Source: Gyromitra esculenta
Taxonomy: Eukaryota; Ascomycota; Pezizomycetes; Pezizales; Discinaceae
Length of the DNA: 64,000 nt
Assembly (NCBI GenBank): GCA_038503075.1
Contig: JBCAML010000006.1
Span: forward strand, 2,108,001 to 2,172,000
Direction: 5' to 3'
A program made the translations under genes and the position numbers. Shown piece after piece: positions 43,361 to 55,313 of the stretch. Each line of letters opens with the position of its first letter. Positions within the stretch are counted from its first letter, which is position 1. The notes under the pieces are model-generated. The model ran no database searches. It had not been told where the DNA came from and saw only the letters and a list, made by a program, of their open reading frames with translations.

Positions 43361-44171
43361 AGCGTTACGCTGATGGGATGGGATGGTATACGTATTTGAT
43401 AGCTAGCTAGACTAGAGATTTTTTTTTCTTTTTATTCTTCTTGGGTTGTATTGGGGACTTACTTTCTGGATTGAAGGGTCGCGACGAAATATATATAGGG
43501 GGTGGAGTTGGAGGGTGGGGGGGGGAGGTTTGTGTTTTTCTGTTTTTTTGTTTTCACTGAAAAAAAGGTTAGGGCATTGGGAACCTGGCTATTCCATTCT
43601 TTTGTTGTATATATTATTATTCTTTTCTTTCTATTTTCTATTTTCTATTTTCTATAAAATCTTTATTTTTTTGTTAGGGTCGTTTATCAACCCTTTCCCC
43701 CCCCCGATGGGTTATATATAGCTGGAATAAAATAACAGTTCTGGCTTATTTGAACGTGGTTGTGTCTGGTGGGGAGCAAATTTGATGCGCAGGAGATGTC
43801 ATCTCCAGATATTAAGGCACACCTCATGCCGCCAAGTAATCTTAATTGATTAAACCAATTAATTTGGCGTGTTCCAACCCGGGTAGCGGCGTAGGGCGGA
43901 CAGGGAGATCCTAAGCTAAGCTTTGGGCCGTGGGATTGATGTTGTCCACAAATACTCTAATTTCGCCCGGGATCATAGAATAATATAAATTGATAGTCCC
44001 CTATATTAAATTATGTGATATAATTGTCTATCTTAGACTAGATTCCTTCCTATGGTACCCTCAGAACAAAGTCAAGTTTCAAGACAAGCACCACTCAATC
44101 TCCATATCCCATCCATCTCACTACTAACATAATCAAGTGCTTGGTTGCAACTGGCTTATCGGAAGCTGCTA
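43361..44171. other. Convergent intergenic region between the AA9 and ZNFX1-like genes
   Basis: 800 bp. T-rich runs with CTATTTT repeats (43627-43660) and poly-C (43697-43707) mark the 3' side of the AA9 gene. No gene seen. Confidence 0.45.
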
Positions 44172-47100
44172 TCAGGACGGCTCAACCCGCCCCGGGATAG
44201 CTTCGACTATATCTGCATTTTGAGCACCGGCAGCAGGTGTGTGGTCCTTATTGCAGAGCGGAGCCCCACAATCTAGACATGCAGCCTCCTTCACAGGACA
44301 GTCACACTGATCAACTTTAAACTATCACGTTGTTAACTGCAGGCGTTCGTAAAAGTCGGCTAAAGAAAACTTACAGATTTTTCGTTTTGACAATAAGGCC
44401 AATGCCCTGTTATGATCCGTGGGACCGACAACTTGGCTTCCATTGCACTTGTCGCTAATTTTAATTCCTCTCGATCGGCCTCCTGGAACGTTAAGCTGCT
44501 ACAGAGTTGCCTCCGAGCATTCTCTACAACCGTTTTCAAATCCTCTACCCCAAGGAACTCTGTCCCACAAAGCTTCTCCGCACGTTCCAAACCCTCCATT
44601 GCTTCTTCAACGATCTTACCTAAGGCATCCAGCGGGCTTTTTGGTTCTCGGAGAAACTGCACCCAGATAGCCGTTAATTTTGCAAATAGCCCTGGTTTAA
44701 TGAGTTAGCCAACTGTTGAAGTGGGACCCGTGGTTCCCAGAAAAGGCTACAAACCTAAGGCCTCAACTTCTACTCCTGGGAGATCTTGGTTTTTGGCGGA
44801 GTCAATTAACCTTTTGCAGGCTGTAATTGCATCCCGAGCCTTCTCTCTCGATTTTAGTAAGATGTATGTATTTTGTATGAATAGCATCCAATTCATTCTT
44901 TGAGCAGCCTTATCCATGAGGCTAAGACGATGAGCCAATAAAGAAATATCCATGACTTGTAGTGTAATCGAACGAATCTGTAACATTCTCGCAAGGGTTT
45001 TCATCCGTAGATCGGGACGGAAGTAAAGCGTTGCTCCAGTCTGTGCTTGTGGAGGCTTGAGGGATAATTTGTGAATTACCGTCATTTGATATACTTTGTT
45101 TGCAGGTTGTTGCTGTGGGTTAACATTTTCCACAAATTTAGGAATCTCTTTGGAGACTTTAGCGAGTAGCCCAAATCTTCCTTCTAATATTCCTTTCGTT
45201 TTCTGATTCCATGGGCCTAAAACCGAAATTGAGGCGAAGAATTCGCCCCGAGTCCTGTAGATATTCTGCTCTGCCTTAGATAATGTATCTGCCAATTCCC
45301 TGTACTTGCTGAAAGTACTAGTAAGGAATCGTCTTGTCATCTCTGTGATTGCCGTGCGGTTAATCAATCGGCCATAGCGACGAACACTATATTGTAGGAC
45401 CGGTTGGAGGCATGTAGGGCACTTTGGAGTTGGCTCATCCAGATTTCCTCCCAGGTCAGCGAATTCCGTATAATTTCCCTGAGCGTCTGTTGAGTAGGCC
45501 TTGCGAAGCTCTAAATGCTCATCTAAGGTCTGGCGGGTGAAGAAATGTCCACAGGGTAGCACGAGGATGGGGTTCTCGTCGAGGTCGATGAAATTATACG
45601 GTGAATTCCCTAATTTATCGGCTCCCACTGCCTTCCTCCTTTCTTCTGTGCAACAGATCTGGCAAAACTCAATTTTAGGGCAAGGCTCGCCGCAAACTGA
45701 CGGGCATCTGTGTCCACAGCGGAGTTCTCGATCGCACCGTTTATCGCATGGTAATCTCTCACAAGGAGCTGAACAGGGCATTTGACATTTTCCTTGGTGC
45801 TCACACTCCCAAGCGCCTATAAGATCACCGAATCAGTAAGTAGTTCTCTAACGTGACCGGAGATCGAGGAACTCACATGGTTGGGAACAAGGGTTACATG
45901 CTTCACTACAAGCCTTTGAGCATTCTAAATGCTCGCATTTTACCTGTCATTTGGTAATTAGCATTGAACGGGTGTGGGGAGAAAGCTAATATACCTGACA
46001 ACGTTTATCACAAAGTCCACAAGGCGTTTCACCGTGACAATCCTTGCGACATATGTGCTTACAAGCTGCGAACCCTCGGTCACAAAGCTTCTTACAGAAT
46101 CCATGATTAACGTACTTTTTCCCATCAACCACCATGAAGCAAGTCCCACAAGTCCTTGTACAGGAATGTCCGCATGCTAAACCCGAATTGCAGATTTTTG
46201 GGCATTTATAGTTAGCGCTGGACACATCTACCCAGCATTCTTCCTCGACGACGTGGCCGCACTTCAGAGCGACCTTCGTTAATTTCTTGCAACGAATTGT
46301 CCCCGTTGACCGAGTTCGCCAGCATTCAATTATTTCCTGGATGTGACCACAAGGGGGTAAGAAATTGGGAACTAGCACCATGCAACGTCCACAGTTCTCG
46401 CCACAGCTCTTTTGGCATGGATGCTCGCAGATGAGGTGGAGGAGACTGCATGGCTGGGCACAGATGGTAGCTTTGTGCACTCTGTCGGAATGGCACTTGC
46501 TAAAACAACGATGGCCGCAACGATCCAAACCTTTGCCGCAAGCAAGATCACAGCCCCCTTTCGGTGATAGGCGTAAGAAGTCTTCGGGCTCCTCGACCTG
46601 AATTAATTTTTCGGGGTGATTAGGGCAAAGAAGACCCAACACTTTTCCGATGGCTTTGGTGTCTTGGAGCATCAAACAAACATCCCGCCACATAGGTATC
46701 GAGCTTGCAGTTTCCGAGCTGCCGATAATATACATACCATGTTTCGCGCGACTGTTGGTGCACACAAAGTTAGGGAAGGGGTACGAGGTAGTGTGCATAG
46801 GTGGCGTATATAATTTACCTTAGAAGTACGTTAATACGGTTGGTTGTTTTGAGAAAGCCAATTTTCCGCTTTGGGTTACTCCGTACTAAAGAAATAATTA
46901 CAACTTTCGCTTCTTCTCCTTGGAAGTTGTCTCTATATCACACTCACATCAGCATTTGAATACTTAGAACGAATTTAGATGACTTACATTGTAGCTACTC
47001 GAAGAACGTCCATCAAATTCGTATTCTTGAATGCAACTTTATTTGGTTTTAGTTCCTCAGCTTCCTCGTCCGTAAAATTTTCTTGAGCTAAAGCCTCCTT

Positions 47101-50100
47101 GTCCCTGCTGCAGAGTACAACCTCGAAACTAGCTTTTAGCTCCTGGCGGAGCTTCTGGAGCTGCCCGGTATAGGGTGTCAAAACGGCGATATCTTTACAA
47201 CCGTAGTGCCCCTGAAGGACTAAATGCCTCGCAAGCGCATGTGTCATTTGAACTTCCCAATCATTGCTGTGCGATCTCGCCAGTGAACCATCAATTCCTG
47301 CTTCGGGATATGTGTGATCTAGCCAGAACACATTTTTTTTCATTCCCACAACATTAGGGTACGCTTCTGTTAGAGGATGGTCCTGAAGCTCAGGATACAA
47401 TGTATTTTTTATAAGAGCTGAAATTTCAGGTCGCATACGTCGCTGGACACAGAGTTGTGCTGGCAACAAAATTTTTCCATTGACCAGCCTTTCGAACATA
47501 CTTTCGTCAAGGCGGAAAAGCTTACCCTGGTCACTTTCCAAAGAAAGCTCATACATTTTTGCTCGAGGCCGTAACTGTTCGTGATCGCCGATTTGAATGA
47601 GATGCTGACAGGTAGGTAGAATAGCGTTAATAAGGTGCCCCTCCAGAACTTCTCCAGCTTCTTCGCAAATTACTACTTTTGTGATCAATCTTTTCAGCAC
47701 TGCTGCCCGATTTGCAAGGCCAGTGGTAGTGATGCCAATGACGTCAGCTTTACTGAGGCAGCGACGCTCAACTTCGGAGGTTTGAGCGCTCAACCCAGAT
47801 ATTTCTTTCCCATGTCCATGGGCTAATACCACGAGACGGGTCGCTAATCCTAAGGCAGCCTCGACTCTTTCGCGCAGATGTCTAATGAACTGAGCTCGCT
47901 CTGTTTTTGACAACGACCAAACATTATCGCATATAGAAATATCATCCATCGAACGCTCATTTTGTGTTTTGATGTTTGGAGTAAATTCGCTATCATCACT
48001 TCGCCACCGATCCCAAACCTCTTCGGGCCCATCAACTTGCTCGAGATCTTCAGTAGGTGGGATGTCGAATTGGTTGTAGAGTGTCGGGAATTCTTTTCCA
48101 AGTGTATCTTTTATAGCTCCCCACGAATCGGGGGGTTTAGAAAGCTCTTCGCACAGACCCCTAGCATCTTGTTCGATAAAGTCCAATTTTTCGTTGCGGG
48201 CACGTATCTCTGATCTTTCAGCGTAAGTCCTTTGCTCTGCCCTTGATACAGTGTGCAGATTTTTCCCTTTCAATTGCTCCGATTTTGATTGACCACCAAT
48301 CCGAATTATCTTGTCAATTCCTTCTTGAGTCAAATTTTCCAAAAACTGGTCCAAAGCATGATTTGTGTTGCACCTAAGAGTCTGTCAGCTGTTGACCTTA
48401 AGTTCGGTAAAAAAAATATCACTAAATAATTTACTTACACGCATACTATCGGACCAATATTAGTGCGCGTCTTGTTGTGTAGAAGGACACGAACCAACTG
48501 AACACCAACGTAACTCTTTCCGGTCCCCGGTGGGCCTTGGATAAGTGTCATTTCCTTCGTTAATCCCGTAATCAGTGCTTTACATTGGCTGCGGTCCAGC
48601 ATCGTCAACGTCTCTAGGTCGTCAAGAATCTGTGAGTCTCCCGACTGGGCAGTAGGAGGTAGGAAATACTCCGCAGACGAGCCGGCCAAGATTGGTTTAA
48701 GGTCCCAACTAAATTTTTCAATCAGTGAATATGCCGGAGGCGGATTATTCATTTGGTTTGTCGTAGCGCTGGATTCCGGGACAATATCTTCAAGGGTGGG
48801 TGCAATCCATCGTGATAGCGGAAGAATACCTGATTGACTTAGATCTTGGAGGTTCTGCAATACTGGAAGAAATGCTGGAAGGATTCCTGGGAATTCGAGA
48901 AGAACCTGTGTTACAGGTTTCGAGGGTGCAGAGAGTTGCCTAAGGAGAAACTCTATAACTTCGTCCTGTTTCGTTGGTTCAGCTAATTGGACATAAATGT
49001 TGCCATAATTCCCGTTTGCGAGACCATCCTCCGCCCCCGGTTTAATTTCCTTGCTACAGTTGATGAAAAATGTAACTCGACTAGACTCTTCGCTAGAGGT
49101 GACAAGACAAGCTAGGCAGCTCCTGCTAAACCGTTTTTGTTCCTGCCACCACCTCTTCTGTTGCTCAGCGGATCTGTTTATGACAGGCGGCGGCTGGAGG
49201 AATGACAACCTTATTTCAAGTCCTCGAGTCTTATCAAATCTAACCTTTGTTACACGGGTATCGAGGTAAAGGAGAGATTGAATACTCCTGCGTGCTGCAG
49301 AGTCAAAGGCTTCATTTATTTCATTTTTCGGGAGCTTTAGTAGGTTGAGTGCTGTCCGAATGGTTTCCTTAATTGCTAAGACACTATCATGACGAAGGAG
49401 ACGGAAGTGAGTGTCGAGAAGACGATCAACTCCTTGGAGAAAATGTGGCTGAGAAAAATCCTTGAACGGAAGATAGTCCATCCTCTCACTTTTAATCTCA
49501 TCAAACGTTGGAAGCAGCTGTATTTCGCGGATGGAAGGGAAATCGTTATCATGCCGGGCCCCCCCTTCAGAGAGATGCCCAGGAAAATCGATTTCAGGAG
49601 GGAATGACGATACAACTTGCTGGCTATGGGTGTATATAGAACTTGATGGTATCATTGGCCTTTCAATTGTGAAGTTGGCCTGCCGATGAATGCCGATGAC
49701 TTCTCTTAAGGGCGTGTCAATTGAAGTATAGAATTTGTCGTATACAGGGACGAGATCAGCGAGGGTGCAAAAATTTTCAGCAACAGTTTTGAAGTCTTCA
49801 TTGAACCCAGCGTTTTGATTTCTCCTCAATGTTTGCCGCAGGCACTCTGCTATAGAAGCAAGTGCTTTCGAGAAGCTGTATTGCCCTTCAAGAAGGGCCG
49901 AACTCCATGCTCCGCTCGTACGATCTGCGATAGCACTTTCGCTGCTAAGTTGCTCAGCAAGGTTTCTGAAGAATTTAACCGCCTTGACTCCATTTGTTCC
50001 GTAGAGGTAATTGTATAATGTGCCGACTTGACGATCGATTGAAAGCGAATCGATGATTTCGGTATGTGTTATGAATAAAAGAAAAGGTATTGAATTGGCA

Positions 50101-51140
50101 AGGTAATCGGTGTTACCAAGATGATCGTGGTTGACCACCTGTTCAACATATAGGCGGCCAACGTTATTTCTGGCAACCAACCTGTCCACAATGTTCCGAG
50201 TGAGGTCGTGATCCAATCTTTCCAAAATATTAAAAGCTTCCCCCCATAGAGACCGCATTTGTCCAGGGGATTGTTTTGTCCCGGTGAGCCGTATCGTCCA
50301 GTCAGCAACTTTGCTCCAACCATCTCCCCTCGAAAACTCGTTCCTAGGCGAATCGCTGTTACTGATCCAACTATCACTTTTGCTCTGAGGCCCACGAGCC
50401 GAAGTAGAAGAGGAACGACTGGATTCGGTCAGATCACCTAACTCTGGCTCAGATCCATCAGCTCGCCCCCGAGGTTTGTTAGAGGCCCCATTGCGGTCCC
50501 TGCCATTCTGTCTCCAGGATTTACTAGAAGCCCCATCGTGACCCGCGCCACCCCACCCCCGAGATGTACTAGAAGAATTATTGCGATTCCCGCCGCTCCG
50601 CTTTTGGGGTTCCTTAGTAAGTTGTTTTCGAGTTTCAGCTGGAGATTGGTGATGATTCTCATTTGGTTTCTTTGATTCGGTGAGGGGTTCCTCGCTTAGT
50701 CCCTGCAATTCACTTGGGGGCTTGTGATGAATTTCCTTCAATTCCTGCGGCTCAGTGGGGGGCTTGTGGCAGTTCTCGTCCAATTCCTGTAGGTCGGTGG
50801 GAGAGTTGTGGCGATCTTCGTCCTGTTTTATAGATTCGGATTTTGCTGGAGAACCGTGACGATCCTCGCTCGATTCCTGTGGTTCGATAGGAGGTTTGTG
50901 AAGATTCTCATCCCGTTCTTGAAGCTCAATGGGAGATTCACGATGGTTCTCGTTTTTTTTCCTGGTCTTTTTAGAAGCATCGCTATTCCATCGCCCGCTT
51001 GGTCTCCAAGGTTCGGGGATTGAGGGCGAACCGGAACTCTCATGCAACAACTTACATGCAGTCCCCTTTTTGCAATCACCAGCAAGGAAATGTCTGCACA
51101 TGGCTGGTGATTTTTGAGTCCGTCTCATATAGAACGACAT
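44172..51140 (-). CDS. ZNFX1-like SF1 helicase with CCCH, NF-X1 and RZ-type zinc fingers
   Basis: Eight exons fit phase throughout: 48439-51140, 46988-48373, 46819-46932, 45995-46751, 45877-45943, 44755-45816, 44375-44691, 44172-44306; 2,179 aa. This family binds RNA; relatives act in RNA silencing (S. pombe Hrr1, animal ZNFX1). Domains in order: a CCCH finger at residues 15-33 (CRHFLAGDCKKGTACKLLH); low-complexity units of the type HKPPxEPQE (about 70-170) and an RGG-like Gly/Arg/Ser region; an armadillo-like part; then the helicase, with Walker A GPPGTGKS (near 870), CNTNHALDQFLE across intron 1, motif II ICEEAGEV (near 1140), GDHEQLRP, DNFQGEEAKVV and NVLLSRAKHGMY across intron 3. NF-X1 fingers follow (about 1450-1730; CGHRCFSKCH, CGHSCTRTCGTC). 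An RZ-type finger ends the protein (CDCPVKEAACLDCGAPL). The start is the first ATG in frame (51138-51140); a second lies 4 codons on. Motif II has Glu for the first Asp. Confidence 0.9.
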
Positions 51141-54100
51141 TAAGGCGAATGTATTGAACAATCAGGATAGATCTCAGAGATAGTGTTGGAAAACGTGACT
51201 ATATTTGGCACACAATATAGCCTTTCAGTTCGATAATGAGGGTTGAGACGAACCTCAATGAATCTCTTAAACTACCTAGGTCCGATCTGAGCGCTGGGTG
51301 CAGTTATTTTTGAATTACGGTATTTCGAGTTCAGAAGAAGTTTTCCAGCATGTGATAAGTTGGTTTATGATGCGAAATGAAATTTATACGAAAACAATAC
51401 CTTCACCCCCAGCACTTGGATATATCAATGGACTGTCAGGCAGCTCCAGAGTAAACGGTCGCCTGAAAACTCGGGTTCCGGTGAAAGGGCTTGAAATATT
51501 CCAGGCAAGCCATTTCGAACCAATGCGTCGTATAAACTGGTTGCCTGAGAATTTAAAGCTGTCCTTTGGTATGGCGAAGCATAGACACTAGAAATCCTCA
51601 AGAAACTGCGGCCAAGATATTTTTAAGGCACTCAACCACATTGAGGCGCTGTGGCAAAGTGACTTAGCCACATTCTAATTAAAGCGATCACAAAGATGCA
51701 AAAACTTGTTATTCTAGATTTCCAACAAAGGTACTATCCTCGATCAGCCAAATACCAGGACGGGCCAAATATTAGGACACGTATTTTGGTAAGAAAACTT
51801 GCTTATACCCGGCAGGGCAGCCGAATTTTGCCCAATGAAAAATACAACCGACCCTCCTAGCATTTGGCTGTTCAAGTATAGTATCCCACAGATTTCCGTG
51901 TCAAGAGGAAAAACGTCAGATCCAGTCCAAATCCAGCAGGATACTTGCAGGACGTGCAGTTGTGACACCTAGCGGGAGATAATTGACTATATCTTGATCA
52001 CTACAATGGTTGCCTAACATGTGCCCGGCCCTTCATGACCGCTGGATACAAGACGTGAACGTAGGCTATAAACTGCGTTAGCAGCAAAGATAAGGCTAAC
52101 ATCGGTGGGATCTAAGCAAATTTCCTAGATCTCCGCGAGGGTTCCAGAAACCAGGAGAAACTCGTACCCATACAAGCCCACGAAAGCTTGGTGGCTTCAA
52201 GACTCTGCCATGATCCCTCGAGCTTTTATCTTCTCGAATCTTAGACATACCAAAAAGGCACCATATTTCTACGTTGATCCATTTTCAAGATTCCGCAGCG
52301 AAATTGTGATCTTAGGAATATTATCTGGTCGCGGAAGCTATGATCATGAGCGGTAGTTATAGGCTGGAAATATTGGAGAGTGGGGAATGGTGGTTATGGG
52401 ATGCTGTTTGGGATTTCTCTATGCGCTAAGAGGTCATGCGTACATGCAGTAATCCGCACGCTGGATATACTATTCCGGACCTATAGTCACTTGAGCATGA
52501 GGATAATCTTCGGATTTTCTATGTACTCTAGTCCCACTAGAGAGTGCCAGATATTAGAGTAAGGAAAGAGTCGATGATTATAATGTATATTGTGCTTCTA
52601 ATCAAAACAAATGATTAACATCAAGCTGAAATGTAATATTTAGAATGTACGTACCATCACATCTCTTTGCACAGGAATTTCACGATAGAATAGCGTTGAC
52701 AATATGTTATCGATCTCCGAATCATAAAATTGCACTCGCTATGGGCACCCCGTATGTTGCAACTATAGGTATTGCGCCCTAATTGTATGCTTGGTTAGCT
52801 AAGGGGGTCTTTGATAGTCAGTCAGGCTTTGATAATTTGGGTTTGGGGCCTTTCTTTTGCCTAAGCTGCTATATATATAGTGCCTGCTTTTGCGTGTATT
52901 TCGTCCTTCTTGTATCCATAGAAACAATGAAACAATGATTTAACAAAAAAAGAAAAATACGTGTATCCCGTTCTATATCCTAAGCTCAAATAATCTCGAT
53001 CATGGTCTAAAACTCCAACACCGTAAATCGGCGTAACCTGTAGACCGAGGATTATCATCTATCGACTATAATTTCGGCGACATCCTGTCCGAGTAAGCAT
53101 AGGTATATATCAAGACGCGGATTGGGAAAAGAGGAAGAGCAAAAACACCCCAAAGCCCCCCCTTCCCTCTTCAGATAACACTGAAAAATATCGTAGGAAA
53201 AAGCTGAGATTTTCTCTGCCTTAATACCTAATATTATTCATGCTAAGTGAGCTATGGGTAGTTAAGAGCTTACGATCGGAAGGGCGGGATTATGACAGGT
53301 TTTACTATGTTGCGTTTCCGCTATCCACAAGATAGTCACTGCATTAAACTCTATAGAACTCCAGCATATCTAACCATATACTACACCCCTGAAGCTCTAG
53401 TTCGGTAGAGCATTCCGGAGAGTGAAACTACCCTCACCACCAGAGGCACTGGAAAGGGAGAAATAAAGGGCCATGACGTTAATCTACAAGGACAGATTGT
53501 TTACACAACTAACGGTGATCTTCACTCCCAAAAGGGCTCCAGTTATCGTAGATCCAAAAAAAATAACTGCCTATTACTCGGGGCTCACGGTGGATTTCGG
53601 CTGAAAGGGTTAGCGGAAGCTTCAGCTGTCACACAGATCCCCGCCGCCGAGCACCGACATGGATACTTACACCTTGTCTCTAATCCCTACTCACTATCAA
53701 ACTCGCAAGATTTAACTTAACCTGACCACTTTTTATCCCTTATCTGCCATCGACAGATCAAAGAAAGACTATTCTATCGGGTTATTCGGTCCGGAATGGT
53801 GCAGGATTCTCGGCGGTGGAAAAACTTAAAATTGCGGAATGCCACCCTACATCGACGAAATGGTAATGATCAGAAATGAACAACGCCAAGAATTACCTCA
53901 AAGTAATAGTTGAAACTAGTATACGCGTAACTATATGATATACCAATCCACTAAACAAAGATTTGACATATCTACAGTCTTATAATAGTACATTCCCATC
54001 ACATCCCATCCCAGAATGCTGTTTCAACACCGCACCCTGATGACGCAGACTCAACGGTATAGGCGGGCTCACTTTATCAAATTCAATGTTTCCCGATGCC

Positions 54101-54543
54101 CCGTTGAAGATCTCCGTCAGCTAGATAGTCTAGTTGTAATCTTGGCACTCTAATACCTGGTAGTGGAAGATCCCCTTGATTTTACATAGAAATACGAGCA
54201 GAAGATCTCCATAAACCGACCCAGTAAGCACTATCAATATCAAGATAAAGCGCCCATCTCCATGACGCCTCAGGATGGAGATTTTTAACTTGTTGGTTTT
54301 AGATCACTAGCACTTAAGTAAGTTTCTTCAAAAAAAAGTCTATATCGCTGGGAGCTTTACTAAATAGTCCATTTATTCGAAGGTGATTACAGCAAATCGA
54401 GCAACATTTTCGTCTTAGGAAGCATTTGAGAATCTCGGGTATAGTTAACATAGGTACGTAACGTTATACTCTTTTTACTAAATGGCAACAAAATAGCTAC
54501 TAATGCACTCGAAAGCCTCTAGGAAAATCATAATCTTACGAAA
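51141..54543. other. Long gene-poor stretch
   Basis: 3.4 kb. Frames are short; the longest (51298-51591 plus, 97 codons) has no family motif. The first 300 bp hold the promoter of the ZNFX1-like gene. No inverted-repeat element was recognised. Confidence 0.35.
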
Positions 54544-55011
54544 ATGGAGCAAAGTCCAAGTCACAGACATTACAATCTCAGCGAAATTCTCGCCATCCTC
54601 GAACAGACCCCTGCTGAGATCCCTTCAAATGTAACGAATTGCTCCTCCATTTCCTCCTCGTCCGACGATTCGTCTCGATCCTCGATCCCAACAGCATGTG
54701 TCCGTAGAAAGCGACAGTATTGCACATGGTGTGGGTGTGGCGGCCATGCAAAAAATTTCTGCACAGATTTAACGGTTGCTTTTAAGATGGGGGTCATTCG
54801 GACCCGAAGGGGAAAAATTTGCTTGATCGATGGGGGAAAGATTCCATGGCCGCATGGTGAGAAGTGTTTGAAGGATTGGGTTCTAAGGCATGGAAGAAGC
54901 GAGAGTTTGGAAGAATATAGAAAGTCCGGAGCATTGCGGCAAGAGAAGGTATTCGGATCTTTGAAGTCCTGTCAGCGCAGCGAGCCTGTGATTTATCTAG
55001 ACCGCAAATAA
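54544..55011 (+). CDS. Small CCHC zinc-knuckle protein, gag-like
   Basis: Single frame of 155 aa. It has a Ser/Asp-rich middle, then one zinc knuckle CTWCGCGGHAKNFC (C-x2-C-x4-H-x4-C, residues about 59-72), followed by VAFKMGVIRTRRGKICLIDG and WPHGEKCLKDWV. The order of a knuckle, a short helix and a strand with a Gly-rich turn is like the C-terminal part of gag proteins and of many fungal hypothetical proteins derived from them. No protease, reverse transcriptase or LTR is seen nearby, so this is either a relic of a retroelement or a domesticated copy. The frame is intact, which favours some function, but expression is unknown. Confidence 0.5.
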   Translation: MEQSPSHRHYNLSEILAILEQTPAEIPSNVTNCSSISSSSDDSSRSSIPTACVRRKRQYCTWCGCGGHAKNFCTDLTVAFKMGVIRTRRGKICLIDGGKIPWPHGEKCLKDWVLRHGRSESLEEYRKSGALRQEKVFGSLKSCQRSEPVIYLDRK

Positions 55012-55214
55012 ATTATTTCTATTTTCACCAACAGCAAAAAACATAAACTTATCCCAACACACGCAAAACAAAACCCTCCACTAATTGGGAGAATTTAGTG
55101 GTGCTAATATTTAGGCAAGGAGCCAGGGTTAGGTTACTAGCGCCACTTCAGTTATAACTACATATAAGCATGGCTACTATAGTTACTCAGCACGTGCACG
55201 TCTAGCACTATTCA

Positions 55215-55313
55215 GTACAACCGCGGCCGTGTAAGAAAAGTCTTGATATCCCACCTAACCAGCGAGACAGCTACTGTAGCTAGGGTGTTAAGACTTTTCT
55301 TACACGACTGTAC
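55215..55313. mobile_element. MITE-E, 99-bp hairpin with TA-bounded CAGTCGTG end
   Basis: The right arm read inward is CAGTCGTGTAAGAAAAGTCT then TAACACCCTA; the left arm is CCGTGTAAGAAAAGTCTTGA then TATCCCACCTA, preceded by a small insertion (AACCGCGG). The tips sit in GTAC. CAGT at the tip with TA flanks is typical of Tc1/mariner and Fot1/pogo-type elements. The loop is about 25 bases. Confidence 0.8.

Noticed and set aside
42640..43410. 256-codon His/Arg-rich ORF overlapping the AA9 tail.
   Set aside because: It is the shifted frame of the Thr/Ser/Pro-rich linker; such linkers always give long low-complexity shadow frames.
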